A stretch of DNA of 64,000 nucleotides from Streptomyces mobaraensis NBRC 13819 = DSM 40847. Lineage in GTDB: Bacteria > Actinomycetota > Actinomycetes > Streptomycetales > Streptomycetaceae. The translations under genes were made by a program, and so were the position numbers. Of the stretch, positions 28,981 through 37,130 are shown in pieces (the first letter of the stretch is position 1; each line of letters starts with the position of its first letter). The notes under the pieces are model-generated. The model made no database searches and was not told the DNA's origin. It worked only from the letters and a program-made list of their open reading frames with translations. The stretch spans positions 1,488,001 through 1,552,000 of the forward strand of contig NZ_CP072827.1 in the NCBI RefSeq assembly GCF_017916255.1. The letters are read 5' to 3'.

Positions 28981-30339
28981 GTGATCGAGCTTGAGGGAGT
29001 TCCCGAGCTGATCGACCCGGTCATGATCTGTGCCTTCGAGGGCTGGAACGACGCGGGAGACGCCGCCTCCAGTGCGGTCGCGCACCTGGACCGGGAGTGG
29101 AAGGGCGAGGTCTTCGCCGCGCTGGACGCGGAGGACTACTACGACTTCCAGGTCAACCGGCCCACCGTCTGGCTGGACGGCGGGGTCCGTAAGATCACCT
29201 GGCCGACGACCCGGCTGTCCGTGGTGCGCACCGGCGGCGCGGGCGGTTCGCGGGGCACGGGTGAGGCCGGGGACGCCGGGGGCACGGGTGGCATCGGGGA
29301 CTCGGGTGGCATCGGGGGACCATTGGGCATCGGGGGCTCGAAGGGCCCGCGTGACCTGGTGCTCGTCCGGGGCATCGAGCCGAGCATGCGCTGGCGTTCG
29401 TTCTGCAACGAGATCCTGGGCTTCGCCCACGAACTGGGCGTGGAGATGGTGGTGATCCTGGGCTCGCTGCTCGGCGACACCCCACACACCCGGCCGGTGC
29501 CGGTCAGCGGGGTCACGTCCGACCCCGACCTGGCGCGCACCATGGATCTCGAGGAGTCCCGCTACGAGGGCCCGACCGGCATCGTCGGCATCCTCCAGGA
29601 GGCGTGCACGCACGCGGGCGTGCCCACCGTGAGCCTGTGGGCGGCGGTGCCGCACTACGTGTCGCAGCCGCCGAACCCCAAGGCCACGCTGGCCCTCCTC
29701 AACCGCCTCGAGGACCTGATCGACCTGCGCATCCCGCAGGGCGACCTGCCCGAGGACGCGCGCGCCTGGCAGCTCGGCGTGGACCAGCTGGCGGCGGAGG
29801 ACAGCGAGGTGGCCGAGTACGTCCAGTCGCTGGAGCAGGCACGGGACACGGCGGACCTGCCGGAGGCGTCGGGCGAGGCCATCGCCCGCGAGTTCGAGCG
29901 CTACCTGCGGCGGCGGGACGGGCAGTCGGGGCCGGGGGCCGGTCCCGGGCCGGCCGGCGGTCCCGGCGGTCCTGCCGGTCCCGGCGCGGTTCCGGGGCCG
30001 GGGCAGCCGGGCGGCCTGGCGGCCGAACCGGGGTTCGGCGAGCCGGGCGGCCGGGACGCCTCGTACCTGCGTGACACGACGAGCGGACGGACGCGTCCGC
30101 CGCGCCGGGCGCCCAAGGAGCAGGCGGAGGGGGCCGAGGGCGGCGAAGGCGCTTCGGGCTCGGCTTCCGGTTCGGGCTCGGCTTCCGGTTCGGGCTCGGC
30201 TTCCGGTTCGGGCTCGGCTTCCGGTTCGGGCTCGGCTTCGGCTTCCGGCTCCGGCTCCGGCTCCGGCGAGGAGGGCCGTACCGGCGGCGAGCGCGGCGGC
30301 GGTGAGGACGAGAACGGTCCGCCGCGACAGGGCGAGTAG
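28981..30339 (+). CDS. PAC2-family protein with low-complexity tail
   Basis: A 452-aa protein with a PAC2 domain at residues 1-300 (VMICAFEGWNDAGDAASSAV; VEMVVILGSLLGDTPHTRPV; PHYVSQPPNPKATLALLNRLE). In eukaryotes the family includes proteasome assembly chaperones; the actinobacterial members have no settled function. A Gly-rich insertion (about 88-118) interrupts the domain. After residue 310 the chain is Pro/Gly-rich, then a Ser/Ala/Gly repeat, then a Glu/Gly-rich end. GTG 28981 follows GGAAGGAGG. A perfect hairpin follows the gene. Confidence 0.88.
   Translation: MIELEGVPELIDPVMICAFEGWNDAGDAASSAVAHLDREWKGEVFAALDAEDYYDFQVNRPTVWLDGGVRKITWPTTRLSVVRTGGAGGSRGTGEAGDAGGTGGIGDSGGIGGPLGIGGSKGPRDLVLVRGIEPSMRWRSFCNEILGFAHELGVEMVVILGSLLGDTPHTRPVPVSGVTSDPDLARTMDLEESRYEGPTGIVGILQEACTHAGVPTVSLWAAVPHYVSQPPNPKATLALLNRLEDLIDLRIPQGDLPEDARAWQLGVDQLAAEDSEVAEYVQSLEQARDTADLPEASGEAIAREFERYLRRRDGQSGPGAGPGPAGGPGGPAGPGAVPGPGQPGGLAAEPGFGEPGGRDASYLRDTTSGRTRPPRRAPKEQAEGAEGGEGASGSASGSGSASGSGSASGSGSASGSGSASASGSGSGSGEEGRTGGERGGGEDENGPPRQGE
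30153..30242 (+). repeat. 18-bp tandem repeat inside the PAC2-family gene
   Basis: The unit TTCGGGCTCGGCTTCCGG occurs four times without change (30153-30224) and once with changes (30225-30242). It encodes a six-residue Gly/Ser/Ala unit in the C-terminal tail. Being in-frame, copy number changes would only lengthen or shorten the linker. Confidence 0.92.
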
Positions 30340-30353
30340 GCCCGACGCTTGAA

Positions 30354-30389
30354 CGGAAGGGGCGCCACCCGACGGTGGCGCCCCTTCCG
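30354..30389. terminator. Perfect 16-bp hairpin terminator
   Basis: CGGAAGGGGCGCCACC (30354-30369) pairs with its exact reverse complement (30374-30389) around a CGAC loop, 14 bp past the PAC2 gene stop. Confidence 0.88.
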
Positions 30390-30499
30390 CTGTCCGCCCG
30401 GACCCGCTGTCCGCTCGGACTCGGGCGACGCGTACGCTTCTCTTTCACCCTATACGTCACATCGCTTGTCATATCGCTCAACAAAAGGACAGAACGGCC

Positions 30500-31345
30500 G
30501 TGAAGGCGCTCAGGAACTACGTCATGGCGGCCACCGGAACCGCCCTCGCGCTCTCGCTCACCGCGTGCGGCGGCGGTGAGAAGGAAGACACCCGCGACCC
30601 GCAGGCCGTACTGAAGGCCGCGGCGGAGAAGACGGCGGGGGCGAACTCCTACCGCACGAAGCGGCAGGTCACCAACGCCGAGGGCACGGAGCGCGGCGAG
30701 TACGCCTTCTCGCGCAAGCCCGACCTGGCGGAACGCAAGACCTGGCGGACCCGGGCGAAGGACGGCAAGAAGGAGCCGGAGCGCTTCACGCACACGATGA
30801 GCGAGGACCAGACCCTCTACACGCGCGACGCGAAGATCGCCGACGGCCGCTGGGTCAGCAGCAGCCTGCTGGCCAGGGGCGAGGAGCCGCCGAAGCCGGA
30901 GGACGTCCAGAAGACCGCCGAGGGCTCGCTGCCCAAGCTGCTGAGCGTCCTGCGCACGTCGAAGGACGTGCGGAAGGTAGGCCGCGAGACGGTGAACGGC
31001 CGCAAGGCCACGCACTTCGCCGGCACGGTCGTCCTCGCCGACCTGGCGGCGTACAAGGGCGACGTGATGCGGGACTGGCTCCGCGAGTTGTACGTCAAGA
31101 ACCACCGGGAGGACGGCCTGGAGAAGGTCGACATCGACCTGTGGATCGGCAAGGACGACATCCCGGTCAAGGGCGCGGAGCACGGCAAGGGCTCCAAGGG
31201 GAGCACGGGCGTGACCGAGGAGTACGCGGACTTCGGCGCCGACCCCGGGATCCGCATCCCGAAGGGCAAGGACGTCGTCACGGAGGACGCCTGGCTCCAG
31301 GAGGTCCGCGACAAGGCGTACCGGGGCATCACTCCCGTGAGCTGA
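30500..31345 (+). CDS. Putative lipoprotein of LppX/LprG-like type
   Basis: A 281-aa exported protein. GTG 30500 starts a lipoprotein signal peptide ending in the lipobox SLTACGGG. The mature part alternates polar beta strands (SYRTKRQVTNAEGTERGEYAF; GRETVNGRKATHFAGTVVLA; LEKVDIDLWIGKDDIPVKG), as in the half-barrel fold of the LolA/LppX/LprG lipid-binding proteins. I do not see enzyme motifs. Its function is probably in envelope or signal sensing, but this is inference. The gene stands alone between two terminator-like regions and is convergent with the VOC-domain gene, 12 bp from its end. Confidence 0.8.
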   Translation: MKALRNYVMAATGTALALSLTACGGGEKEDTRDPQAVLKAAAEKTAGANSYRTKRQVTNAEGTERGEYAFSRKPDLAERKTWRTRAKDGKKEPERFTHTMSEDQTLYTRDAKIADGRWVSSSLLARGEEPPKPEDVQKTAEGSLPKLLSVLRTSKDVRKVGRETVNGRKATHFAGTVVLADLAAYKGDVMRDWLRELYVKNHREDGLEKVDIDLWIGKDDIPVKGAEHGKGSKGSTGVTEEYADFGADPGIRIPKGKDVVTEDAWLQEVRDKAYRGITPVS

Positions 31346-31357
31346 TCCGCTCGCCGT

Positions 31358-32059
31358 TCAGCCGCGCAGTTCGCCGAGCCGGGCGAGGTCGTCGCGGAAG
31401 GACTCCCGCTCCTCGGCGGTGAGTTCGACGGCGGCGGCCCCGGCCAACGCCTCCTCCCGGGCCGCCTCGTCCCCGAGCCGTCCGGCGACGTCCGCCCGCA
31501 GCACCAGCAGCCGCAACAGCTGCACGGCCGTGGGGCGTTCGCCCTCCGTGCGCAGCGCCCGGTCGATGACACGGGCGGCGCCGGCCGCGTCACCCTTGGA
31601 GTCCGCGAACAGCGACGCGTAGTGCAGCGCCCGGGCGAACGTCTCCTTCGGCGCGGGCCGGTGGCTCTGATCGTCGCTCGTCACGGTCCCGATCCGGACG
31701 CAGTTGCCGCCCGGGTCCGTCATCAGGAACTGCCGCACCCCGTGCGAGGTGTCCCGCACCGCCCCGAACCGCGGCAACCCACGCGTCGGCACCTTCCCGT
31801 ACGCCTCCTTCAACCCCCTGCGGAACGCCTCGTGCAGCCCGTCGACGTCGTCCGTGCGGACGTAGCAGGTGCTGTACGAGGTGGCGGGATCATGCTGCTT
31901 CACACCGAAGAAGTGCAACTCGATCCCGCCGTACCGGACCACGGCGTAGGGGTTGGGACTCGTCTGATGGTGCGTCACCTCGAACCCGAGGGCGGTGTAG
32001 AAGTCGAGCACGGGGCGAAGGTCCGGGCAGGGAAGGATGGGAATCGTCGTCTCGGCCAT
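31358..32059 (-). CDS. VOC (glyoxalase/bleomycin-resistance-like) protein with C-terminal helical domain
   Basis: A 233-aa protein from ATG 32059. Residues 1-125 form a vicinal-oxygen-chelate domain (TIPILPCPDLRPVLDFYTAL; YGGIELHFFGVKQHDP; FLMTDPGGNCVRIGTV), the type found in bleomycin-resistance proteins and small dioxygenases. The remaining 100 residues are alpha-helical and TPR-like (LHYASLFADSKGDAAGAARV). The fusion is seen in actinobacterial relatives annotated as bleomycin resistance. The true substrate is unknown. Only 69 bp separate it from the toxin-like gene at 32129-33055, which lies upstream on the same strand. Confidence 0.85.
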   Translation of the reverse strand: MAETTIPILPCPDLRPVLDFYTALGFEVTHHQTSPNPYAVVRYGGIELHFFGVKQHDPATSYSTCYVRTDDVDGLHEAFRRGLKEAYGKVPTRGLPRFGAVRDTSHGVRQFLMTDPGGNCVRIGTVTSDDQSHRPAPKETFARALHYASLFADSKGDAAGAARVIDRALRTEGERPTAVQLLRLLVLRADVAGRLGDEAAREEALAGAAAVELTAEERESFRDDLARLGELRG

Positions 32060-32128
32060 GCCCGGCACTGTAGTCAAACTTGACTAGCGAACGCACCGGC
32101 TTTCCCGAACGACGGTCGGCGAGACCGC

Positions 32129-33055
32129 TCAGAGCTCGTCGTGGTTCCAGTTGCCGTTGGCCATGTTGGTGCTGCCCAGGGCCAGGCGAAGGTAGCGGCG
32201 CACCTGGTCGAGGCCGTTCACCGTGCCGATCGACGGGATGAAGGGGGCCGTGGCGTTCTGGCCCGCCGAGACGCGCTGGTAGTACTCGGAGAGGGAGTCC
32301 CAGGAGTTCTCCAGCTCCTGCTGCTGGTGCGGCAGGCCGTACTGGAACTCCCACGTCCCCATGGCGGTGCGGAAGGTGCCCTCGACGTCGTTGAAACGGG
32401 CGGCCTCGGAGAGCATCTGGACCACCAGGCTGAGCGAACGCGCCGTGTTCTGGCGCTCGTTGCCGCTGTTCGGGTTGTTGACCGTGGCCAGCTGCACGAG
32501 GGAGGCCCGGATGTCGTTGTAGCTGATCGTCATGGCCTCCCGGCCGCGGCCGGCCGTGCCGCTGAGGGAGTTGTAGTTGGAACCGAAGTTCAGCGTCTGG
32601 ACGTTGGTGTTGACGTCCGGACGCGGGGTGGTGGTCTCCGCCAGCCGGCTGCCCAGGGCGCCGTTGATGTCGTTGAACTGGTAGGTGGTGCCGCTCTCCG
32701 TGGAGAAACCCCAGACGTAGAGGTTGGAGGGGTTGATCCAGATGCGCACCTGGTGCCGGTTGCCGCGGTCGTCGGGCGCGGTCAGCGACGCCTGGATGAT
32801 GCCGACGTTCTCGAGCTGCGTCTCCTGGGTGTTGTACCCGGCTGCGGCGTTGCGCAGGCTCTGGACGAACGCCGAGTAGGCGTCGCGCTGGTGGTCACTG
32901 GCACCCTCATCCGCCAGGTCGACGTACACGTGCGACATGTGGCGCCACTCGGTGCGCGCCTCGGCGGTGCCGGCGGTGGTGAGCGTGCCCGTGACGGCCA
33001 TCGCCAGGCCGACACCGGACAGGAGGAGGGAGCGGGTGAGCCGGGACTTGCGCAT
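32129..33055 (-). CDS. Secreted ribosome-inactivating protein, ricin A-chain family
   Basis: A predicted rRNA N-glycosylase, 308 aa. An export signal at residues 1-33 (MRKSRLTRSLLLSGVGLAMA, ending near AEA) precedes a RIP domain. All five catalytic-site residues of the family can be placed: Tyr113 in NLYVWGF, Tyr161 in FGSNYNSL, Glu217 and Arg220 in QMLSEAARF, and Trp252 in LENSWDSLS. These segments closely resemble ricin A chain as remembered. A similar secreted RIP is known from S. coelicolor. No lectin B chain or immunity gene is recognisable. Neighbours are a VOC protein and an ASCH protein. The target ribosome is unknown. Confidence 0.9.
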   Translation of the reverse strand: MRKSRLTRSLLLSGVGLAMAVTGTLTTAGTAEARTEWRHMSHVYVDLADEGASDHQRDAYSAFVQSLRNAAAGYNTQETQLENVGIIQASLTAPDDRGNRHQVRIWINPSNLYVWGFSTESGTTYQFNDINGALGSRLAETTTPRPDVNTNVQTLNFGSNYNSLSGTAGRGREAMTISYNDIRASLVQLATVNNPNSGNERQNTARSLSLVVQMLSEAARFNDVEGTFRTAMGTWEFQYGLPHQQQELENSWDSLSEYYQRVSAGQNATAPFIPSIGTVNGLDQVRRYLRLALGSTNMANGNWNHDEL

Positions 33056-33290
33056 GAGGTTGTGCTCTTTCTGCGGGGCTGGATCGGGTCTCTGAGGACC
33101 GTCCGCTTCCGCGCGGCCCCGCGCACGGGGGAGGCGCGCGGCCGACGGAAGCGGACGACCGGCTTCACCGTAGGCCCGGCCCCACGGCCCGAACTGTGCG
33201 CTGCGCGCACACTCGTACTCCGCGAGCGCACACCGGCCGGCGACCGGCGAGCGCGTTCGCCCGCGCTACCCACCCTCGCCCCCGAGCCCC

Positions 33291-33737
33291 CTACCGCCCG
33301 GCCCCGGCTCCCTCCCTCGGATCCGTCACCAGGCGGAACCGCTGCAGCACCACCAGGGTGGAGTCGTCCACCGTGAACTCCGGGTCGTCCAGGGCCTCCC
33401 GCATCTCGTCGCTGTGCCAGAACGCCTCGTGGTTGGCCCGCCATTCGGCGACGGAGGCGTCGCCCTCGCCCTCGTCGACGACGTGCGCGAAGTCCACCTC
33501 GGACAGCGGCACGACGCGTACGTCCGTCACCTCGATGACCGCCACCGGACGGTCGTCGGAGTCGACGACCACGCTCCGCTCCCCGACCCGGGGCAGCGCC
33601 TCGCCCTCGTGTTCGTAGTCGACGACCAGTCCGGTGGTGGAAATCTTCGAGCCGTCGAGAACGGCGGCGACGAGACGGTCCCGGAGAGGCCCGGGAAAGG
33701 CGAACTCGACGCGGGGCAGGCCGGCGGTGGGTTCCAT
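33291..33737 (-). CDS. ASCH-domain protein
   Basis: A 148-aa protein of the ASC-1 homology fold, a predicted RNA-binding beta-barrel. The start MEPTAGLPRVEFAFPGPLRD leads into AAVLDGSKISTTGLVVDY, the region with the conserved GxKxxT-like motif of ASCH proteins, then strands GERSVVVDSDDRPVAVIEVT and DVRVVPLSEVDFAHV. The gene lies between the RIP gene and a GH31 gene on the same strand. Some ASCH proteins hydrolyse N4-acetylcytidine, but no substrate can be assigned here. Confidence 0.85.
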   Translation of the reverse strand: MEPTAGLPRVEFAFPGPLRDRLVAAVLDGSKISTTGLVVDYEHEGEALPRVGERSVVVDSDDRPVAVIEVTDVRVVPLSEVDFAHVVDEGEGDASVAEWRANHEAFWHSDEMREALDDPEFTVDDSTLVVLQRFRLVTDPREGAGAGR

Positions 33738-33792
33738 GGCCGCACTCTAGTGCGGTGATCACCGTCGCGCCTGGGCGGTGGTTACGCCCGCG

Positions 33793-36066
33793 TCAGTCGA
33801 GCGCGCTCGCGCCCGGCAGGTTGAGGGTGAATGGGTGGTCGGTGGAGCGGCTGGGGGTGGTGAGGTGGATGGTGCCGCCGTGGTCGGTGGGGGCGTACCA
33901 CCAGCCGGGGGTGGAGGAGTCGGATGTGACGCGGGGCAGGGGGCGGCCGTCCAGGAGGACCGTCCGGGGGGCCGTGCGGGAGTGGACGGTGAAGGTGTAC
34001 GGGCGGGACGTCTGCTTGCCCGCGTAGGAGCCGTGGGAGGCGCCTACCCGGACCGTGACGTCCCCCCGGCCGGTGCGGGGTGCGTGGACGGTCACCGTCT
34101 GGCGGGCGGAGGCGCCGGTGCGGTGGGCGCGGGTGGCGCCGTCGTCCTCGTAGAGGGTGAAGGACGAGGTGCCCTTGGGGTAGAGGTCCCAGCCGAGCGG
34201 GGAGCCGGCGGTGCGGTCGCGGTGCGAGCGGATGCCGGGCCACATGGGGATGTTCGCCCCGGCCTTCACGAAGAGGGGGAGGGTGTCGAGGGGGGCGCGG
34301 TAGCCGTCGACGGTGATCGGACCGTGGTACGTACGGCCGGTCCAGTAGTCGGTCCAGGTGCCGCGCGGCAGGTAGATTCCGTCGCGCGTCTCCTTGTCCT
34401 CGTACACCGGGGCGACGAGGAAGTACTCACCGCTCAGGAACTCGTACTTCGCCGCGTCCGTGGCCGCCTTGGGGTCGTCCGGGTACTCCAGGGCCAGCGG
34501 GCGGACCGGGCCGACGCCCGTGCGGGTCGCCTCGGCCGCGTACGTGTACATGTACGGGAGCAGGGATTCCTTGAGCTTCAGGTACCTGCGGTTGATCGAG
34601 GTGTACGGCTCGCCGTACCGCCAGGGCTGCTTGTCGCTCGGCGCCCAGCCGTCCATGGTCATGACGGCGGGCAGGAACGCCTTCCACTGGAGGTCGCGGA
34701 CGTACGTCTTGGGGCTGCCGCCGAAGATGCCGTCGATGTCGCCGGTGGTGTAGGCGAGGCCGGACATCGTCGCGCCCGCGTAGGTGGGGATCTGCCAGCG
34801 GATGTAGTCCCAGGAGCCCTTCTGGTCGCCGGACCACTGGACGCCGCAGCGCTGGGCGCCGGACCAGCTCTCGGGGGCCCAGGTGAAGCCGCGGGCGTCG
34901 CTGTTGTCCTCGATGCCCCGGTAGGCGTCCTTGCAGCCGTCGAGGGCGAACTTGTAGCCGTCGCCGACCCAGGCGACGTCCAGTTTGGCGACGCGCTGGC
35001 CGGCCCTCACCTGATCGGCGAGTTTGCCGAGGCCGTCCTCGGTCCACAGGCCCATGGTCATCTTGCGGTCGGCGAGGCCCTTGTTCACCTCGGGGAGGTT
35101 CTCGTAACCGCAGCCGTAGCCGTCGTTGACGAGCATCCAGCCGAGCGGCATGTCGTGCTCCACGTAGCCGTCGGCGACCTTGAGCGCGTCGAGGGTGCGG
35201 CGCTCGCCGCGGTTCTTGTTGTGCAGGTAGCAGTCGGAGTCGCCGACCTCCAGGCCGTACAGCGGCGGCAGGAAGGGGCGGCCGGTCAGCCGGGTGTAGC
35301 CGCCGATGACGTCCTTGGGCGTCCGGCCCGCGAAGTAGTAGGCGTCGAAGCGCTGTTCGCGGGCCGTGGCCCGCACCGGGTCGGCGAAGTCGTAGGTGTT
35401 GTGCGCGTACGTGTTGCGGTAGACGCCGTAGCCGGCCGAGGAGAGGTAGAAGGGTACGGAGTTGGGGTGGCCGCCGTCGTTCCAGTCGTAGTCGACGCCG
35501 ACCTCGACCTTCTTGCCGCGGTGCGAGGTGTTGCCGCGGCCGTTCTGCATGCCCGCGCCGTAGAACCGCTCGTCGGCGCCGCGGGCGAGCGTCTGTGTCG
35601 TGCCGTCCTTGTCCCAGGTCAGGCCCTTGGTCTCGGACCAGAGGCGGGTGCCGTCGGCGCGGTGGAGGGCGAAGCGGAGCGGCGCCTTGTAGGCGCTCAG
35701 GGTGAGGCGGGAGGTGCTCAGCTCGTAGCGGTCGCCGCGGTCGCGCCAGCGGGTGGGCGGGGGCGCGCCCTGCGGCAGGACGATGTCCTTGCCCGTGGGA
35801 TCGGTGAACTCGCCGTCGGGGGCGAGTTCGAGGCGGAAGGTGTCAGGGGTGACGAAGTGGATACGGGCCTCGGTCCGGCCCGCTGTTAAGCGGTAGTCGG
35901 GGCCTTGGCGGGTGAAGGAGGTGACGTCGCCGACGGTCCGCGGCTCGGGCGGGCCGTCGGCGCGGGCCACTGCCTGCGGGACCATGGCCGCGAGGAGGGC
36001 GAGGGGGCCGAGGAGGGCGAGAGGGCGGAGGGCCTTGGGGGTTCTGAGTCGGGTGCGGATGGTCAT
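33793..36066 (-). CDS. Secreted glycoside hydrolase family 31 enzyme
   Basis: Alpha-glucosidase/alpha-xylosidase-type enzyme of 757 aa, exported by an N-terminal signal (residues 1-40: basic start, hydrophobic LALLGPLALLAAMVPQAVA, then ARADG). The GH31 barrel has a candidate nucleophile in VAKLDVAWVGDG (near residue 360) and a candidate acid/base in TTGDIDGIFGG (near 442). Late GH31 landmarks are SLLPYMYTYAAEA and PLALEYPDDPKA, and the C-terminal beta domains include YLPRGTWTDYWTGRTYHGP. It acts outside the cell, probably on plant or bacterial alpha-glycans or xyloglucan. ATG 36066 is used. Confidence 0.92.
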   Translation of the reverse strand: MTIRTRLRTPKALRPLALLGPLALLAAMVPQAVARADGPPEPRTVGDVTSFTRQGPDYRLTAGRTEARIHFVTPDTFRLELAPDGEFTDPTGKDIVLPQGAPPPTRWRDRGDRYELSTSRLTLSAYKAPLRFALHRADGTRLWSETKGLTWDKDGTTQTLARGADERFYGAGMQNGRGNTSHRGKKVEVGVDYDWNDGGHPNSVPFYLSSAGYGVYRNTYAHNTYDFADPVRATAREQRFDAYYFAGRTPKDVIGGYTRLTGRPFLPPLYGLEVGDSDCYLHNKNRGERRTLDALKVADGYVEHDMPLGWMLVNDGYGCGYENLPEVNKGLADRKMTMGLWTEDGLGKLADQVRAGQRVAKLDVAWVGDGYKFALDGCKDAYRGIEDNSDARGFTWAPESWSGAQRCGVQWSGDQKGSWDYIRWQIPTYAGATMSGLAYTTGDIDGIFGGSPKTYVRDLQWKAFLPAVMTMDGWAPSDKQPWRYGEPYTSINRRYLKLKESLLPYMYTYAAEATRTGVGPVRPLALEYPDDPKAATDAAKYEFLSGEYFLVAPVYEDKETRDGIYLPRGTWTDYWTGRTYHGPITVDGYRAPLDTLPLFVKAGANIPMWPGIRSHRDRTAGSPLGWDLYPKGTSSFTLYEDDGATRAHRTGASARQTVTVHAPRTGRGDVTVRVGASHGSYAGKQTSRPYTFTVHSRTAPRTVLLDGRPLPRVTSDSSTPGWWYAPTDHGGTIHLTTPSRSTDHPFTLNLPGASALD

Positions 36067-36446
36067 GCGGCATGCTTAGCGCACTGTCGTGCGCATGACT
36101 ATGGGGCGTTCCTCGGCCCCCCAAAGGGGGCGCCCCCGTGCATGATCCTGAGTATGCGGGAGACCGCCACGGCGGCCCGTACGCCCACCTCCGTTCCGCG
36201 CGACATCGCCGACTGTTCGGCATCCTCGCCTGCCGTGCAGGTCAGGGTTGGTTTCGCGGCCCGCGGCCGCACGGGCCGGGATCGGCACCGGCCGGCCGCC
36301 GGCCCGGGCCTCCGGCGGCGCCGGCGCGAGCGACGGGTACTCCCCCGAGGCCCGGTCCCCTGCGACCAGGGGTGTGCCGGCCCGTCCGGAACGCGGCGGA
36401 CTCGTGGTCAAGGTCGTTCTTCTGATCCCGCCCCTACCGTCCGCCC
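36067..36446. other. Gene-free region between response regulator and GH31 gene
   Basis: In these 380 bp I found only weak, unlikely ORFs. Near 36115-36135 lies a GC hairpin around CCCCCCAAAGGGGG that could terminate transcription from the upstream kinase/regulator pair before the GH31 gene. The rest should carry the GH31 promoter. Confidence 0.45.
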
Positions 36447-37130
36447 CTACCGCCTACGCGGCACAAGTCCGGTTTCGAAGGCGGTGATCGCCAGGTGGAC
36501 GCGGTCCCGAGCCCCGAGCTTGGCGAACAGGCGTGCCACATGGGTCTTCGCGGTCGCCGCGCTGATCACCAGCCGCTCGGCTATCTCGGTGTTCGACAAT
36601 CCCTGTCCGACCAGTGCCAGCACCTCGCGCTCCCGGTCGGTGATCCCCGCGATGGGACTCGAGTCCGCGGCGGGCTCGGCGTCCGGTTCGGGGGCCGGGG
36701 GGCCGGGCGTTCCGGCGAAGTCCGCGATCAGCCGTCGGGTCACGCTCGGCGCGATCAACGCGTCGCCCGCGGCCACCACGCGGATCGCGTCCAGGATCGC
36801 GTCCAGGGCCATGCTCTTGAGCAGGAATCCGCTTGCCCCGGCGCGCAGGGCACCGTAGACGTACTCGTCGTCGTCGAAGGTCGTCAGCACCAGGACCTTG
36901 GGCGGGTCCGGCTCGGCGGTCGCCTGCCGGGTCGCCTCGATCCCGTTCACGCCCGGCATCCGGATGTCCATCACCACGACGTCCGGCCGCAGTTCACGCA
37001 CCAGGCGCACCGCCTCGCGGCCGTCGCCGGCCTCGCCGACCACCTCCAGGTCGTCGGTGTCGCCGATCAGGATCGCGAGCCCGACCAGCATCAGCGGCTG
37101 GTCGTCGACCAGCAGCACCCGCACGCTCAT
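36447..37130 (-). CDS. NarL/LuxR-type response regulator
   Basis: Response regulator of 227 aa whose partner kinase is the upstream gene. ATG 37130 overlaps the kinase stop by ATGA. The receiver has LLVDDQP, the phospho-acceptor Asp55 in VVMDIRMPG, and Lys in FLLKSMA. A 25-residue Pro/Ala/Glu-rich linker separates it from the LuxR-type helix-turn-helix (ITDREREVLALVGQGLSNTE; about 160-215). The longer open frame to 37364 lies inside the kinase gene and is not used. It likely controls the divergent secreted hydrolase and its own operon. Confidence 0.94.
   Translation of the reverse strand: MSVRVLLVDDQPLMLVGLAILIGDTDDLEVVGEAGDGREAVRLVRELRPDVVVMDIRMPGVNGIEATRQATAEPDPPKVLVLTTFDDDEYVYGALRAGASGFLLKSMALDAILDAIRVVAAGDALIAPSVTRRLIADFAGTPGPPAPEPDAEPAADSSPIAGITDREREVLALVGQGLSNTEIAERLVISAATAKTHVARLFAKLGARDRVHLAITAFETGLVPRRR

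Noticed and set aside
36076..36411. 111-codon minus-strand ORF upstream of the GH31 gene region
   Set aside because: Arg/Gly/Pro-rich composition, no ribosome-binding site and no family resemblance.
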